In this document: positions 50,446 to 61,812 of the stretch, one piece after another
Layout: each line of letters starts with the position of its first letter
How positions within the stretch are numbered: the stretch's first letter is position 1
Origin: Pipra filicauda
Taxonomy: Eukaryota > Chordata > Aves > Passeriformes > Pipridae
Assembly (NCBI RefSeq): GCF_003945595.2
Contig: NW_024104376.1
Span: 2,914,001 to 2,978,000 of the forward strand
DNA length: 64,000 bases
Direction: 5' to 3'
Position numbers and translations under genes: made by a program
The notes under the pieces: generated by a model
What the model saw: only the letters and a program-made list of their open reading frames with translations
Database searches by the model: none
What the model was told of the DNA's origin: nothing

Positions 50446-53400
50446 GACATCAAACATATTAAAATGTTGTTTATTTGTTTGTTTGTTTATCAAAACCCAA
50501 CATGCTATCAGAGGACAAAAAATTCTGGGACCAGATTTCTGAGTTTTTCACCAGGTTATTTGTTTCAACTCCACTGTAGTGGAATCAAACCAATGCTCTC
50601 AGTAAGTGAAAGTTCTGCACCCAGGAATGTTTAAAAAAAAAGGAGTAACAAAGTGGGCGAATCCAATGCCTTGGATTCTGCATGTCTGTAATCATGAGTA
50701 ATATAGTTTTGTTTGTCTTTTAAAGAGTAACTTCTGAAGTATCAGACAAAGATCATGAGATCTGGAGTGTTTATCAGTCTAATAGATCTCACCCAGGAAG
50801 ACACAGAGATGCATTAGCTTCAAGTAGACATGACTGGGTTTGTTCATAGCATCACTGACAGTGTGTCCAAGAGGAATAGAAGTCAGAGGTAAAGTGTAGT
50901 ATATTTGGGGTGAAACAGGGTTTGTCCATGACTAAAGTTAATACAAAATTTTCTCACTTGTCTCTAGAAGAAAACACTGAGCAGAAGATTCTAACTAGTT
51001 TTTACTTTATCAAAGTGGTTTTTTTCTTCTCAAGACCCAGAGGAAAGGCAGACTCCTCTAAAGTGGAAGGAACCTGAAGAATTTCTTCCATTTCATGATG
51101 CTGTCTCTAGGGAATCTGGCCCCATCTCTCACATAGCCTACCTCATTTTGAGACCTGGGGCTTCTGGATGCTCAGAACGACACACCAAGAAAAATATCAA
51201 TTCTCTTTGTGCTTGGGCAGAAAACAGCATTCTGTGTTCTCTGTAGCAGATCTGACTATGTGGTCCAACCTCTGCAACCTCTAGGCTTCAGTACTGAGAG
51301 TCCCAACAGCGATGAATCACTGCCTGCCAGGGCTTCAGCTGGTACATGCTGTAGGAGCCCATCTCACTTTGTCTCATGGGTCACTTCCTCTCACAAATTT
51401 CTGCCCCTTTCCCAGATCCCCAGTGGCTGTGGGGTTCATTTCAGTGCCTCCAGAGTGGAGTTTGTGCCTGACATTCCAGCAGGGCTTGTTGCTTCTGAGC
51501 AGTCACTTAGGCTAAAACAAAAATGAATTACAAAGTGACAAGATAGCTCTAGACACACCAGTGAACTAGACATGAGTGGAAAGGTCAGTAAAATGTTCCT
51601 CTGCTGAATCAGAATGTCTATTTTTAAAGAATACATGGAGATGAAGTAATAGTTAATGTTTTGCTGTTGCACAATATATTCCTTATATATTTCTTATCTC
51701 ATTAGCACACTGAATAAGCATTTGAGGTAGGCATACACCTAAAAGCCCATTCTCTGCAAAAATAAAATAAAGGAAATGTGCAAATAATAATGGCCAAGAC
51801 CCAAAGACACAGAAGTTTCTTTAAAATCCCTTTATTTCTCTTTTCTATTAACTTCAGACTGTAATCTTTGGAGGCAACATTTTGCAAATTTCCTGAGTCC
51901 TATAAGAATTATTAAGGGAGCACTAAAATATTCTTTTGAGCACACACCAAGTGCCAGACTTTTAAAGTCAGGTAAATTCAATTATTATTGTATTTTCCCC
52001 TTTTTCTTACTGCAGCATAGGCATCATTTGAACAGACAATATTTTATGAACTGACCCACTTAGAGACAATGCGATGCAATGTTTGAAGCTGGTATTCTGA
52101 CCTGGCACATACTTGCAAGTGTTGGTGTCTATTCTAATAGGCCTCTATACCTACTGAAATAACTTTGCAACGGAAATGGGCAGGAAAGACAAAGCTGAAT
52201 GTGATAAAATGCCTCTGTAGGCACAATGCATAGTTCAGTCTACTATTGTGCTCCATCCCTTAACACAAAAGTTAATGACCATAGTTCCAGATGCTGTCAA
52301 AAGAATTGGGAACATTAAGACTGAAATGACTTATTAAGAAAATTAACCTAATGAGAGGACTTGGGTTTACTCTTCCTTCCGTGGTATGTCTCCTAGTCTT
52401 CCTAGAAGCACCCCTTCATTTTGTCCCACTTTCCTACTTGGAACATGTGTATCACAGTACAGACCTAAGCTCTGGAGCAGTGATTGCAAAGTTTCCTAAA
52501 ACAGTGGTAATGATAAGATTGGAAAAATATCTATAAAAATTAGGAACGCATTGGGGAGAGGGGTGTAGCAGGTATACTGCATTTCTTCATCAGGTATTTT
52601 CTATCTTAGAGGAAGCAAGGGATTCTTCTAAGAAATCTTTATCTACCTGCACAACTGCTCCAATGTTTGTCTGAGGGTGACATCTGGGCTAGCTCTGCTA
52701 GTGGCTTAGCACTTGAGATATGGAAGATGCTCAAGCACTGAATCCTGCTACAATTGTAACAGGCTGCTGAGCTGTTCCAGAAAACATCTCAGTTTTAAAC
52801 CATCAGGTTTTACATATTTGGAGTAAATTTTACTCTAAAAAGTTTGTTCGTTTAACAGGCTGGAAAATCTGGTAGAAACTGCCAATTTGTACACATTTGC
52901 CACTAATAGGCTTCTAGAACAGTGTGGAGCTCTCTATAGCTCTGTAGTCATTCATGTGGCCTCACAGTCACTCTCTGAGGATGGGTATTAGATGCATCCC
53001 AGCCAGACTCAAAATTATCATTTGTGTTACGGGTTGTAAAGGCTAGTAAAATTGTATCCAAAATTGTACCCATATGCAAAACTGCATTGTGCTTTGGCTG
53101 TCCAAAACCAGCCAGAAGGATGTTTCCTCTCCCAAAAAGCAACCACTCTTCATGTACAGAATGAGAAGTCACCATCTGGTGTGCATCTGGCAGCATCTAG
53201 TAGAATCAGAGGCAGATCTCAGCGGATGAGTGTCACCAGTGAAAGGGCAGAATAGGCACAACCTCCAAAATGCACCACACTGGGACAGATGAAAAGCGCT
53301 AGAAGACTTAGATTATTAATTATGTAATAATCTCTATTATAGGTTCCAAAGAAAGTGTGGGTCTCTTTGCATTCTCTACACTTGGTGTGGGATTATGTTT

Positions 53401-55427
53401 GCAAATGAGATCTGTCCAGTAGAGTGAGATCTGATCTCTGACTATAACGTGGCTGCACAGCCATGTGAGTTTCCCAAAATGGGTCCTGGTGGGATAGAAA
53501 TAATGTTTGCTTAAACCCATGACAGTGTTACAAGTTAGACAAAAACATTTTGTTCCCTTTATGCAAGGCGAGGTCCTCGTTTGCTGACAAAAGAGAATAA
53601 TTTGCTCAGTGATTTGATGCTTCCTGACTGTTTAGTTACTTTGTAGACTTAAATAGAATGAAGCTTTCATCCAAACTATTCCACTCGGACGCAACGAAAA
53701 CCTCTGCAAAATAGGACTTTGAAAGGCAACATTCTCTCAGTTTTGGGCAGTTTCTATTCCAAGACATTAGGGTCTCAAGAAATTGATGCCAGCTATCACC
53801 GTAAAATACCATTCACTGGTATTTTAAAATGCATCCTCTGGTGCAGGTGGGAAGCAGAAGCAAAGATTTTTGCTTCATTCTGCCTTTTGACAGGGCTATT
53901 TACCTAATTGTGCCTTCATAATGGCAGGAAAAATACTAGGAGGATAAGGGTCACATCACCTTTATCCTGGTAGTCCGTGACTAGGAGCCTAAGGTTTAAC
54001 AACATTAGAAGGTCAGTGACCTATCAGTATGTAGTTATTTATTGTACTTGGGATAGATCCAGTGACCCCAGAAATTATTGCCCTGGGATCTAGTTTTGGT
54101 AGTTTGATTAAACTTACTTAAGTATGACAAGAATGGAAATTAATAAAGCTTGTGTTCCAGAGAGGACTCCCTAGTACTGTGTTATCTTTCATCATAGTAA
54201 CAAAAGTGCTACTTTACTCCATAAAGGTAATAAAAGCAAAATGCAAGACCTTCAATTGTTTCTGTTGTTGTTGTTCATTTGGTTTGATTTGGTTTGGTTT
54301 TTTCTTTGCTTGGAAACATTGTGGTTTTTTCTGGGTTTGTTAACCAAGTATGGTCAAAACCCAAAAACTAGATCTTGAAATTCCTTGTGTATATTCTTTT
54401 TAGTCGCTCTGTGAACTGTTAGAATTTAGGATTTTTATGCTTTTGGATACAGTATTTAATTTTTCACAGTGCAAGTAAGGACTATCATTCTCAGGAATTC
54501 ACAGTACTCCAGGAGACAAGGTTTCTTCTACTAAGTGCAAAAAAGGTGAGAAAACAAATGACATCCAAACTGTGGTGGGCAAACCCTTCTACCAGTGGAG
54601 GACTCCTGCCTCTGTGATCTTAAAATTACAGACAAATTCTGCATCCCATGATGCAGAAAAAGAAAATTTCACGGGATTCTGACCACTGAAAGGAAGTTAT
54701 TCACACATGCAGAAACGGCCTTATTCAACTTCATCACCATTATTTGCTTTACTTCGGTATGAATGTAACTGTATATAGTGAAAACCTATACCTTATGTTG
54801 TATCTATGTGCTTGTAATCTATGTATTTGTATCTTGTAAGCTATGTATTTGAGAAGATTTAGAAATTGCAATTGAGCAAATCCTTACAGGTATTAGGCCT
54901 TATCTCTAAATAGATGCTGAGAAGTAGCTTAAAGCCTTACTTTTATTAGGACTCTGTTTTTGTTCATTAGAGTTATGTGTTAAAACCCACAGTTCTAATA
55001 GAATTGAGAGTAAATTGCTATGTTGCTTCAAAACTGCTAAAGTGTAATCACATGAAACTGCAAGGACTGCTTGTCCAGTCTGACAGCTCTGCTTCTTAGA
55101 TTGCTTTCGACTTGTCCATTTTCTGTCCTGCTTAGTATCATTACTCCACTGACAGCCACTTGGATGTGCAGCTCCCATCGTTCTGTCACCTTTCTAGACA
55201 GACAGCAAGAGCATCAGTCTCTTGCACTGCAAGACTAATCATGTGGCATTTTATTTTAACTCTGTGGGGAGTACTATGCAAAGTGGTTGCCTTTCAGTAT
55301 CATCTTGATTGTTTTCTGAGCCATTTCTGTAGTAGGAAAAGGCGTTTAATCCCCCTTTAGGATCTTCTAAGGTCAGATAGACTCCTGTAGCCTGGATTAA
55401 GACCATGGACCTTCACCTGGACTGAAG
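50446..55427. other. Unique non-coding sequence
   Basis: No gene is recognised. A TTTG tract lies at 50468-50490, a GTT and TTTGG low-complexity tract at about 54262-54303, and a 22-bp tandem duplication at 54811-54854. Frames up to 105 codons (51209-51526) show no domain. Confidence 0.6.
54811..54854. repeat. 22-bp tandem duplication (2 copies)
   Basis: CTTGTAATCTATGTATTTGTAT at 54811-54832 is followed by CTTGTAAGCTATGTATTTGAGA at 54833-54854. The copies differ at a few positions. A shorter related piece (TTGTATCTATGTG) precedes the first copy. Confidence 0.88.
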
Positions 55428-55865
55428 AATCACAGACTCATAGAATCATTTAGTTTGCAAAAGACCTTTAAGATTGTTGTGTCCAACCATTAGCCCAGCA
55501 CTGCCAAGTCCACCACTAAACCATATCCCCAAGTGCCACATCTACAGGTCTTTTGAATACCTCCAGGGATGGCAACCCCACGACTTCCCTGGTCAGCCTG
55601 TTCCAATGCTTGATAACCCTTTGCATGAAGAAATTTTCCTAATATCCAATGTAAACCTCCCCTGGAGCAACTTGAGGCCATTTCCTCTCATCCTGTCTCT
55701 TGTTACTTTGGAGAAGAGACTGACCCTTACTTGGTTACAACCTCCTTTCAAGTAGTTGTAGAGAGCAATAAGGTCTCCCTGAGCTTCCTTTTCTCCATTC
55801 TAAACACCTCCAGCCCCCTCAGCTGCTTCACATCAGACATGTCCTCCAGTCTCTTTGGAAGATCC
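55428..55865 (-). mobile_element. CR1 LINE fragment, 3' end, antisense
   Basis: The plus strand opens with the reverse complement of the CR1 tail (AATCACAGACTCATAGAATCAT). It continues through 'gtccaaccattagcccagcactgccaag', 'gccacatctacaggtc', 'cagggatggcaacccca', 'cagcctgttccaatgcttgataaccct', 'ctcctttcaagtagttgtagagag' and 'ctccattctaaacacctccagcccc'. It is 5'-truncated near 55865, where similarity fades. It shares its body closely with the copies at 59725 and 61318, so the three probably belong to the same or sister subfamilies. It has no coding content. Confidence 0.93.
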
Positions 55866-58390
55866 AGGGAAGCTTGGATCAGGACAAGTGATGCAAGAAA
55901 ACCCCCAGTTCTTTCACTGTTCTCCTTTTGGAAAGAAAGCATTCTCCAGCTTATTAGACCTGAAAGTAACCACCTAATTGATATTACATTTTCTTTCTAT
56001 TTTTGGTTCCTGATTTCAACAGTCTGTGGTCTAGAAATGTTGTTCATTACTGCATTCTGAGAGGGTTTAATTTGGAAGTTTTTACATATATGTATTTTTT
56101 CCCTGTGCCAGATTCCCATTTCAAGCAAATACAGTGTCCTGGAAAGTCATCCAAAAGCAATTCTTTCAACACAGCACTTTGTGGTGTGTACTTATAAACA
56201 CTGTTGGTTTAATTGCTGCTCTAACCCTTGTGGCAGAGTATTCTTACAGGACATTGGAAAAACAGCCCTCTGGCCCTCTTCCTTTAAATTACCTGAACAG
56301 TTCTAGTGAGAAAAGCAAAATTTTGGAAACCTGGCATTTTCAGACAAGTTTTTGAACTAGAGAGTTTTTTAGAGGGTTAATGTATACTTGAAAGAGAATT
56401 AGAGATTGTTGGAGGGATCCATTAGGCTTAGCAGTCAGTGGGGGATATTTCTTGCCAATTCCCAATGCTGATTATAATCCCACTGGAGGTTTGTACCCTG
56501 AGAGGAGCCACATCTGGGTTTTTTTTCTGGTTCAAGAGACCTAACAAAAACCGGGGCGAAAAGATGGCCCTGTGCCAGAAGGAGACAGTGTGTCTTGCTC
56601 CTTGGCAGGTCTTGCAATGAGCTTTGAAGCAGAATGGGCAAATGTGGCTGGAGTTTAAAGATTTTTCTTGTTGATTTGTTATGTGTTTTCCAAAGCAAAT
56701 GCTTTTCCTCTAAATAAACAGCATTTTGCTTTGCTAAGCTGCATTATCACAAGTTCAGCCCTGTTCTTCTCCCTGAAGAGAGATGCTGTACCAGGGCTTG
56801 AACCCAAGGAATGGCAATAAATTCTGGGAGGTGGAGTCACAGGATTAATCCTGAAGGGAAATATCACTTCTTAGGAATAATTCAGAAGAGGGTCTGCAAA
56901 CCCTCTTTCTATATGAGCTCTCAGTGGGCCCAGGCACTGGGCCCCCACCGTCAGTGACAGACACAGTGGAGCTCTGTACGTAGGTCGAGCACCACACAGG
57001 GCATGAGTGCAGTCATTTCTGCTCACTGAAATTACAAAATAAGGCCTTAAGTTTGTAACAACACTCTTACAGTCTTTATTCAAGAACAAGATTTATTTGA
57101 ACATAAGCTGAACTGTAAGGGCACAGCTAGTCCACCAACTTCAGTGAACTGCATATACTTCAGCTTTACCTACAGGTTTCATACTAAGGAAAAGAACTTA
57201 CCAAGCATTTGTATTTCCATGGTGTCATTCTGTTTCCCGTTCAGTGACAAGAAAACACCTTTATTTAACAGAGACTTACACTGAACAAGCAATGCATCAA
57301 AGCAACACAAGACTATACTATGCATGGAAAACGATATTTTTCCACATTGTACCTTGGCTTTCTCTTTTAAATGCTGTTTGGTGTGGGTTTTTATTGATGT
57401 TCAGTGACTTGATATCAAAGACAGCAGCTCATAAGATCAGAGAGAAATTATGACTGTTTATTAGTGTCTGGTTATTATTTAAAACAAAGCTGATATTGGC
57501 TACCCCTCTGTCAGACACAATCTGTTGGGTATTCTTTTATGATTGTTCCATTTTCTGAGTCTCACAAAACAATTTGAAGTTGAGCATAGTAGAGCTTATT
57601 CTGCTTAAAATATCAAGGGAATTTACATAATGACAAATTTCAAAGCAAACACAAAAATTAACTAATTTCACATGTAAAGGAATACGCTTCAAAACTTAGC
57701 ACATTTTTGCTGGTTGCTGTTCAGTGGATAATTAAAAACCCTCAGCCCTCTTGCTGATCATCAATCCCGAAAACATGTAAGTAGGTTTAGAGAACAAAAG
57801 ACAAAGGCCCTGCTCTCAACATCCTGTCTAGACAATGAGTTGACCTTATTTAAACTGGTGCACTGAGGGGCATCTCCCAGGACTTGAAATCCATGAAAGT
57901 GAAGGGGCTAATTGCTTGAGATCAAATCAGAGGTGCCTAAATCATACTGCTCAATAGAAAAAGTGTCCAAAATTTCTATGGGAATATTTTCAAAGGGAAA
58001 ATAAAGCTAAAGAACCTAAGAGGGAATACTGCTTAAGCTGCAATCTGCAATTGCCGACTTTGTTGATCAAGTCTGCTTGTTCTTGTGCTGTGCTAAAGCG
58101 AATCTTTTTACAGCTGTGTTGAGAGCCATATTAGGCAACTAAGCCAGATGAATGCTGAAACTTTTTTCCCTTGGATTGTTTTCCAGAAAGACCAGTTCCT
58201 CAGTCCGATTTACTGTTGGACCGAAAGGTCTTACACAGGCACAGCCAGAGGAACAATGCCAGGACAGGAAGGCACAGCAAAGAAGCTGAAGTGTGATTAT
58301 CCCTTTACTGACCGTTGAATACATCATTCATGTAATGCTATGCTGAGAAATATGTTTATTTATCAATTTGAATCTTCTTCATAAGATCAT
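55866..58390. other. Unique non-coding sequence
   Basis: No gene is recognised. A GC-rich block with hairpins lies at about 56880-57010. The remainder is AT-rich. Frames up to 109 codons overlap the neighbouring CR1 or show no domain. Confidence 0.6.
56924..56948. repeat. GC-rich short hairpin
   Basis: GTGGGCCCAG at 56924-56933 pairs with CTGGGCCC...AC at 56937-56948 across a 3-nt loop, with a 2-base bulge. A second small hairpin, AGGGT and ACCCT around CTGCAA, lies just left at about 56889-56904. The flanks carry CpGs (ACCGTCAG, GTACGTAGGTCGAG) that are rare elsewhere. Confidence 0.7.
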
Positions 58391-58675
58391 ATAGTGGCAG
58401 GACAAGGGGGAATGGCTTCAAACTAGGAGAATAAGTTTATGTTAGATATTAGAAAAAAAAATTCTTTACTGTGAGAGTGGTGAGACACTGGAACAGATTG
58501 CCCAGAGAGAAAGGTTGTGAATGCCCCACCCCTGGATTTGTTCAAGGCCAGGCAGTATGGGGCTCTGAGATACCTGTTATAACGAAAAGTGTCCCTGTCC
58601 ATGGCAGGGAGTTGGAACTAGATGGTCTTTAAGATCCCTTCCAACCCATTCTATGATTCAATGATTCTATGATTC
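58391..58675 (+). mobile_element. CR1 LINE fragment, 3' end, sense
   Basis: The plus strand follows the CR1 3' untranslated region from 'ggcaggacaagggggaatgg' through 'ttctttactgtgagagtgg', 'ggaacagattgcccagagag', 'ccatggcagggagttgga' and 'gatcccttccaaccca'. It ends with the complete tail TTCTATGATTCAATGATTCTATGATTC. The 3' end is intact and the 5' end truncated, the normal outcome of LINE insertion. It belongs to a different CR1 type from its three antisense neighbours and has no coding content. Confidence 0.95.
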
Positions 58676-59724
58676 TCGATCTTCAGGCTGACAGGTAACT
58701 ATTGTAATAAGCTGTGATAGGGTATATTACCTCCTTTCTTCACAGCCCAAATGTTAAGACCAAGATGTTCAGCATAGTGTCAGGAATAGTGGAGAGACTT
58801 AAAAAATTCTGCAGAAGTTACAGCATACCTCGATGGGTACCTAATTAACCTGCTTAATTTGATGAAACTAAAAACATGTTCAAATTGGCTGTCACCTAAT
58901 TATGCTCTTTTCACTAATATTTTTATAGTATTTCTTATTTGCATGACATAGCTCATTTAGCGTGAATTATGGTCTTTTTTTAAAATGTTGAGATTGTGAG
59001 AACATGTATAAAATGATCATTTATTCTTTTTCTTCATAACTTTCAGTGTTTCAAAATTAGCTGCAGATTATGACTGTAAGGAAAAATGAAGTGTTTATTA
59101 CAAGGATTTGGGCTTTTTTAATTATTCTCTGCTGTGTTTTGAGGTACAGTTAACCCTCTTGGTGAAAGCACGAGTCTTAGCATGATCTATAGTACCCCTG
59201 TGAAGACTAAATATCAATAGCAGAACTAATAATAAAAATTTTGATTTGAAGAAGGTCTGGATGTTTTGACTCATCAAAAAGCTGTAGCACACACTTTGAA
59301 AATAGGATACATTGTAATATCCTGAAAAGTAATTTATTGCGTAAAGCAGACACTAAAGTAGTGTATGTGTAGATATACGTATATAAAAGCACTCTGCTTA
59401 TTTCCAATGTCTTGTAGCTATTTCAGATTGTCTTGAGAAAATCTGTGTGACTGTTTTAATCAGTGTTTCTTGAAACAACATTATTCTCTGTAGGTTAAGT
59501 AATAAAAGGAAAATTCTGAAAACATGAAGATTTTTATTTTAGGCTACCAAACCTTGAATTTGTGCAATAAATTCCATTAGTGTGGAGTAGTGGATGAATT
59601 TAAATTTGTAAGGAAATGTTTGCTCTAGATTTCTGATCTTCACATTCTTTTGGAGATGGCATGGTCTGAGTTGGCATCTTCAATTATATTCTTTCTTTAA
59701 AATAACTTTGAAAGTCTGATCTTT
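58676..59724. other. Unique sequence between CR1 copies
   Basis: About 1.05 kb of AT-rich sequence without gene or recognised repeat, separating a sense CR1 from an antisense CR1. Confidence 0.6.
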
Positions 59725-60228
59725 AGAATCATAGAATCATTTAGGGTGCAAAAAAAAATTTTAAGATCATGAAGTCCAACTGTTAACCCAGCATTGCCAG
59801 GTTCATCACTGAACTGTGTCCTTAAGTACCACATCTACAGGTGGTGTTAACACCGCCAGGGATGGTGACTCAACCGCCACCTGGGCAGCCTGTTCCAGTG
59901 CTTGACAACCCCTTTCTATGAAGAATTTTTCTTAATATCCATTCCAAAGCTCCCCTGGTGCAACTTGGGGCTGTTTCCTCTTGTCCTATTGCTTGTTACT
60001 TGGGAGAAGAGCCCAATCCCCACCTAGCTACAACCTCCTTTCAGGTAATTGTAGAGAGCAATAAGGTCTCCCTTGAGTCTCCTTTTCTCCAGGCTAAACA
60101 TCCCCAGCTCCCTCAGCTGATCCTCATAAGACTTGTGCTCCAGACCCTTCACCAGCTCCATTGCCCTTCCCTGGACATGCTCCAGCATCTCCTTCTTATA
60201 GGGAGGAGCCAAAAACTATATCTGGTGT
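59725..60228 (-). mobile_element. CR1 LINE fragment, 3' end, antisense
   Basis: Opens on the plus strand with AGAATCATAGAATCATTTAGG, the reverse-complement CR1 tail. It then parallels the copies at 55428 and 61318: 'aagtccaactgttaacccagcattgccag', 'accacatctacaggtgg', 'gcagcctgttccagtgcttgacaacccc', 'acctcctttcaggtaattgtagagag', 'tccccagctccctcagctgatcctcataag', 'ttcccttccctggacatgctccagcatctcc'-like text. It is 5'-truncated near 60228. The 101- and 62-codon open frames within it are not genes. Confidence 0.94.
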
Positions 60229-61317
60229 TTTTCCTGTGCCTCCATATTCCTGCCTTATGCTAGTTATATGGCTTCTTACAAAGGAGATTGCTCCCTTCAT
60301 AAGCAAGAGGTATTAACTGAGTATATAACCCACACTGTAAGAAGTGAAACAGATTTCTCTGATTTCAGAGACTTCAGTTCAATTCTGTGCTCTGTCACAG
60401 ACAGTCGGACTATTTCCCTCTGTAAGGAGGTATTAGTGTACTCCCCTAGCCACTGAAATGGGAATATAACAGGATTAAAAAATCCACCCAATGCTCTGTT
60501 CAGCTTTTTGTTGTCTAATTGAATAGGAGGTGGAGTGCTTTGGGGCCAGAAAACAGGAAACTCACCTCTGCTTGCCTTGACATAAAAATTCAGACATGTT
60601 AGAGACAAAACACCTTTAATTCAAGGGCTGTTTCTTGTAATGGGGCACAGAGCAGCAGTTAGCCATGAAGCCATGCCAGGTCTTTGTACCTGCTGAGATC
60701 ACTTCTTCTGTTCTCCCACCTCCATTGAGTCCTCTTTTTCTCTGCTCTGGCTGCTGCCTTGGCTTTGCATGCCCGGGGGAAGGGTTTTTTCATACATCTT
60801 TGTATCATTTACCCTGTTTCCAGACCCTTCCAATGGCTCGAGTCCTTGGGGGATCTTCGCTGCATGATACGAAACAAACAGCTATGTTTAAATCTGAAAG
60901 CTTTTTTCCCTTGAATGTGTGAGCAATCAGCAGAGGAAGAGGAGCTCTTGCCTTGCCTTTCCAGGCTTATTTAGGCAGGTAAATTGAGCACTTGACTGAA
61001 TTGCTCTCTCTCTTCATTGACCACATAGGGAGCCTCCTGAGACCTATGTCCTGCCTTAGGCGTCTAACATCAGAGGACTACAAATTGGCTGTGTGCTATC
61101 ATGATTGCAATTCTTTTTCCTCTCCAGTTTTATTTATAGCTTTAATCATTTCAGTTATTGTTTGTGTAGTTTCTATGACCTCTCTTTTTAATAGCAAGAT
61201 GCAATTTTAGGTTTTTTACCTTGGCCATGTAGGTTAGTTTTCTTATTCTAATAATAATTCTCTTCAGTGAGCCTTCATCCAGTTTTTAATCTACTTTGCA
61301 TCTTCCAAGGCCATTAT
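60229..61317. other. Unique sequence between CR1 copies
   Basis: About 1.1 kb with no recognised gene or repeat. Short frames (up to 103 codons on the minus strand at 60297-60608) have no domain. Confidence 0.6.
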
Positions 61318-61812
61318 GAATCACAAAATCACGGAATCATCAAGTTTGGAAGAGACCTTCAAGATGATCTCGTGTCCTACTGTCAACCCAGCACCACTAT
61401 AATCAGCCCTAAACCAACCTAAGTGTCACGTTCAGACACCTCTTGAACACTTCCAGGGACAGTGACATCACCACCTCCCTGGGTTGAACTATTGCAATGT
61501 CTGACCACTCTTTTCATGAAAAAAAAAGGAAAATATTCTAATATTGAATCTGAACCTCCTCTGATGCAACTTAAGGCCATTTCCTTCTCATGCTTTCACT
61601 TGAGACATGGCAGAAGAGACTGCTTGCTACAACCTCCTTTCAGGGAGTTGTAGAGAGTGATAAGATCTTTTACAGCCTCCTCTTCTACAGACTAAACAAC
61701 CCCAGTTCCCTCAGCCATTTCTCATAAAAAATATTTTCTAGACCCTTTGCCATTATCACTGCCCTTCTTTGGCCACGCTCCAGCTCCTCCATGAAGTAGG
61801 AAAGGAACCCAT
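61318..61812 (-). mobile_element. CR1 LINE fragment, 3' end, antisense
   Basis: Opens with AATCACAAAATCACGGAATCATC and follows the same CR1 body: 'cctactgtcaacccagcacca', 'ccctaaaccaacctaagtg', 'cacttccagggacagtgac', 'ctacaacctcctttcagggag', 'aaccccagttccctcagcc', 'gcccttctttggccacgctcc'. It is 5'-truncated near 61800-61812. It looks somewhat more diverged than the copy at 59725, with a small A8 expansion. It is the third antisense CR1 of this type in 6.4 kb. Confidence 0.93.
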
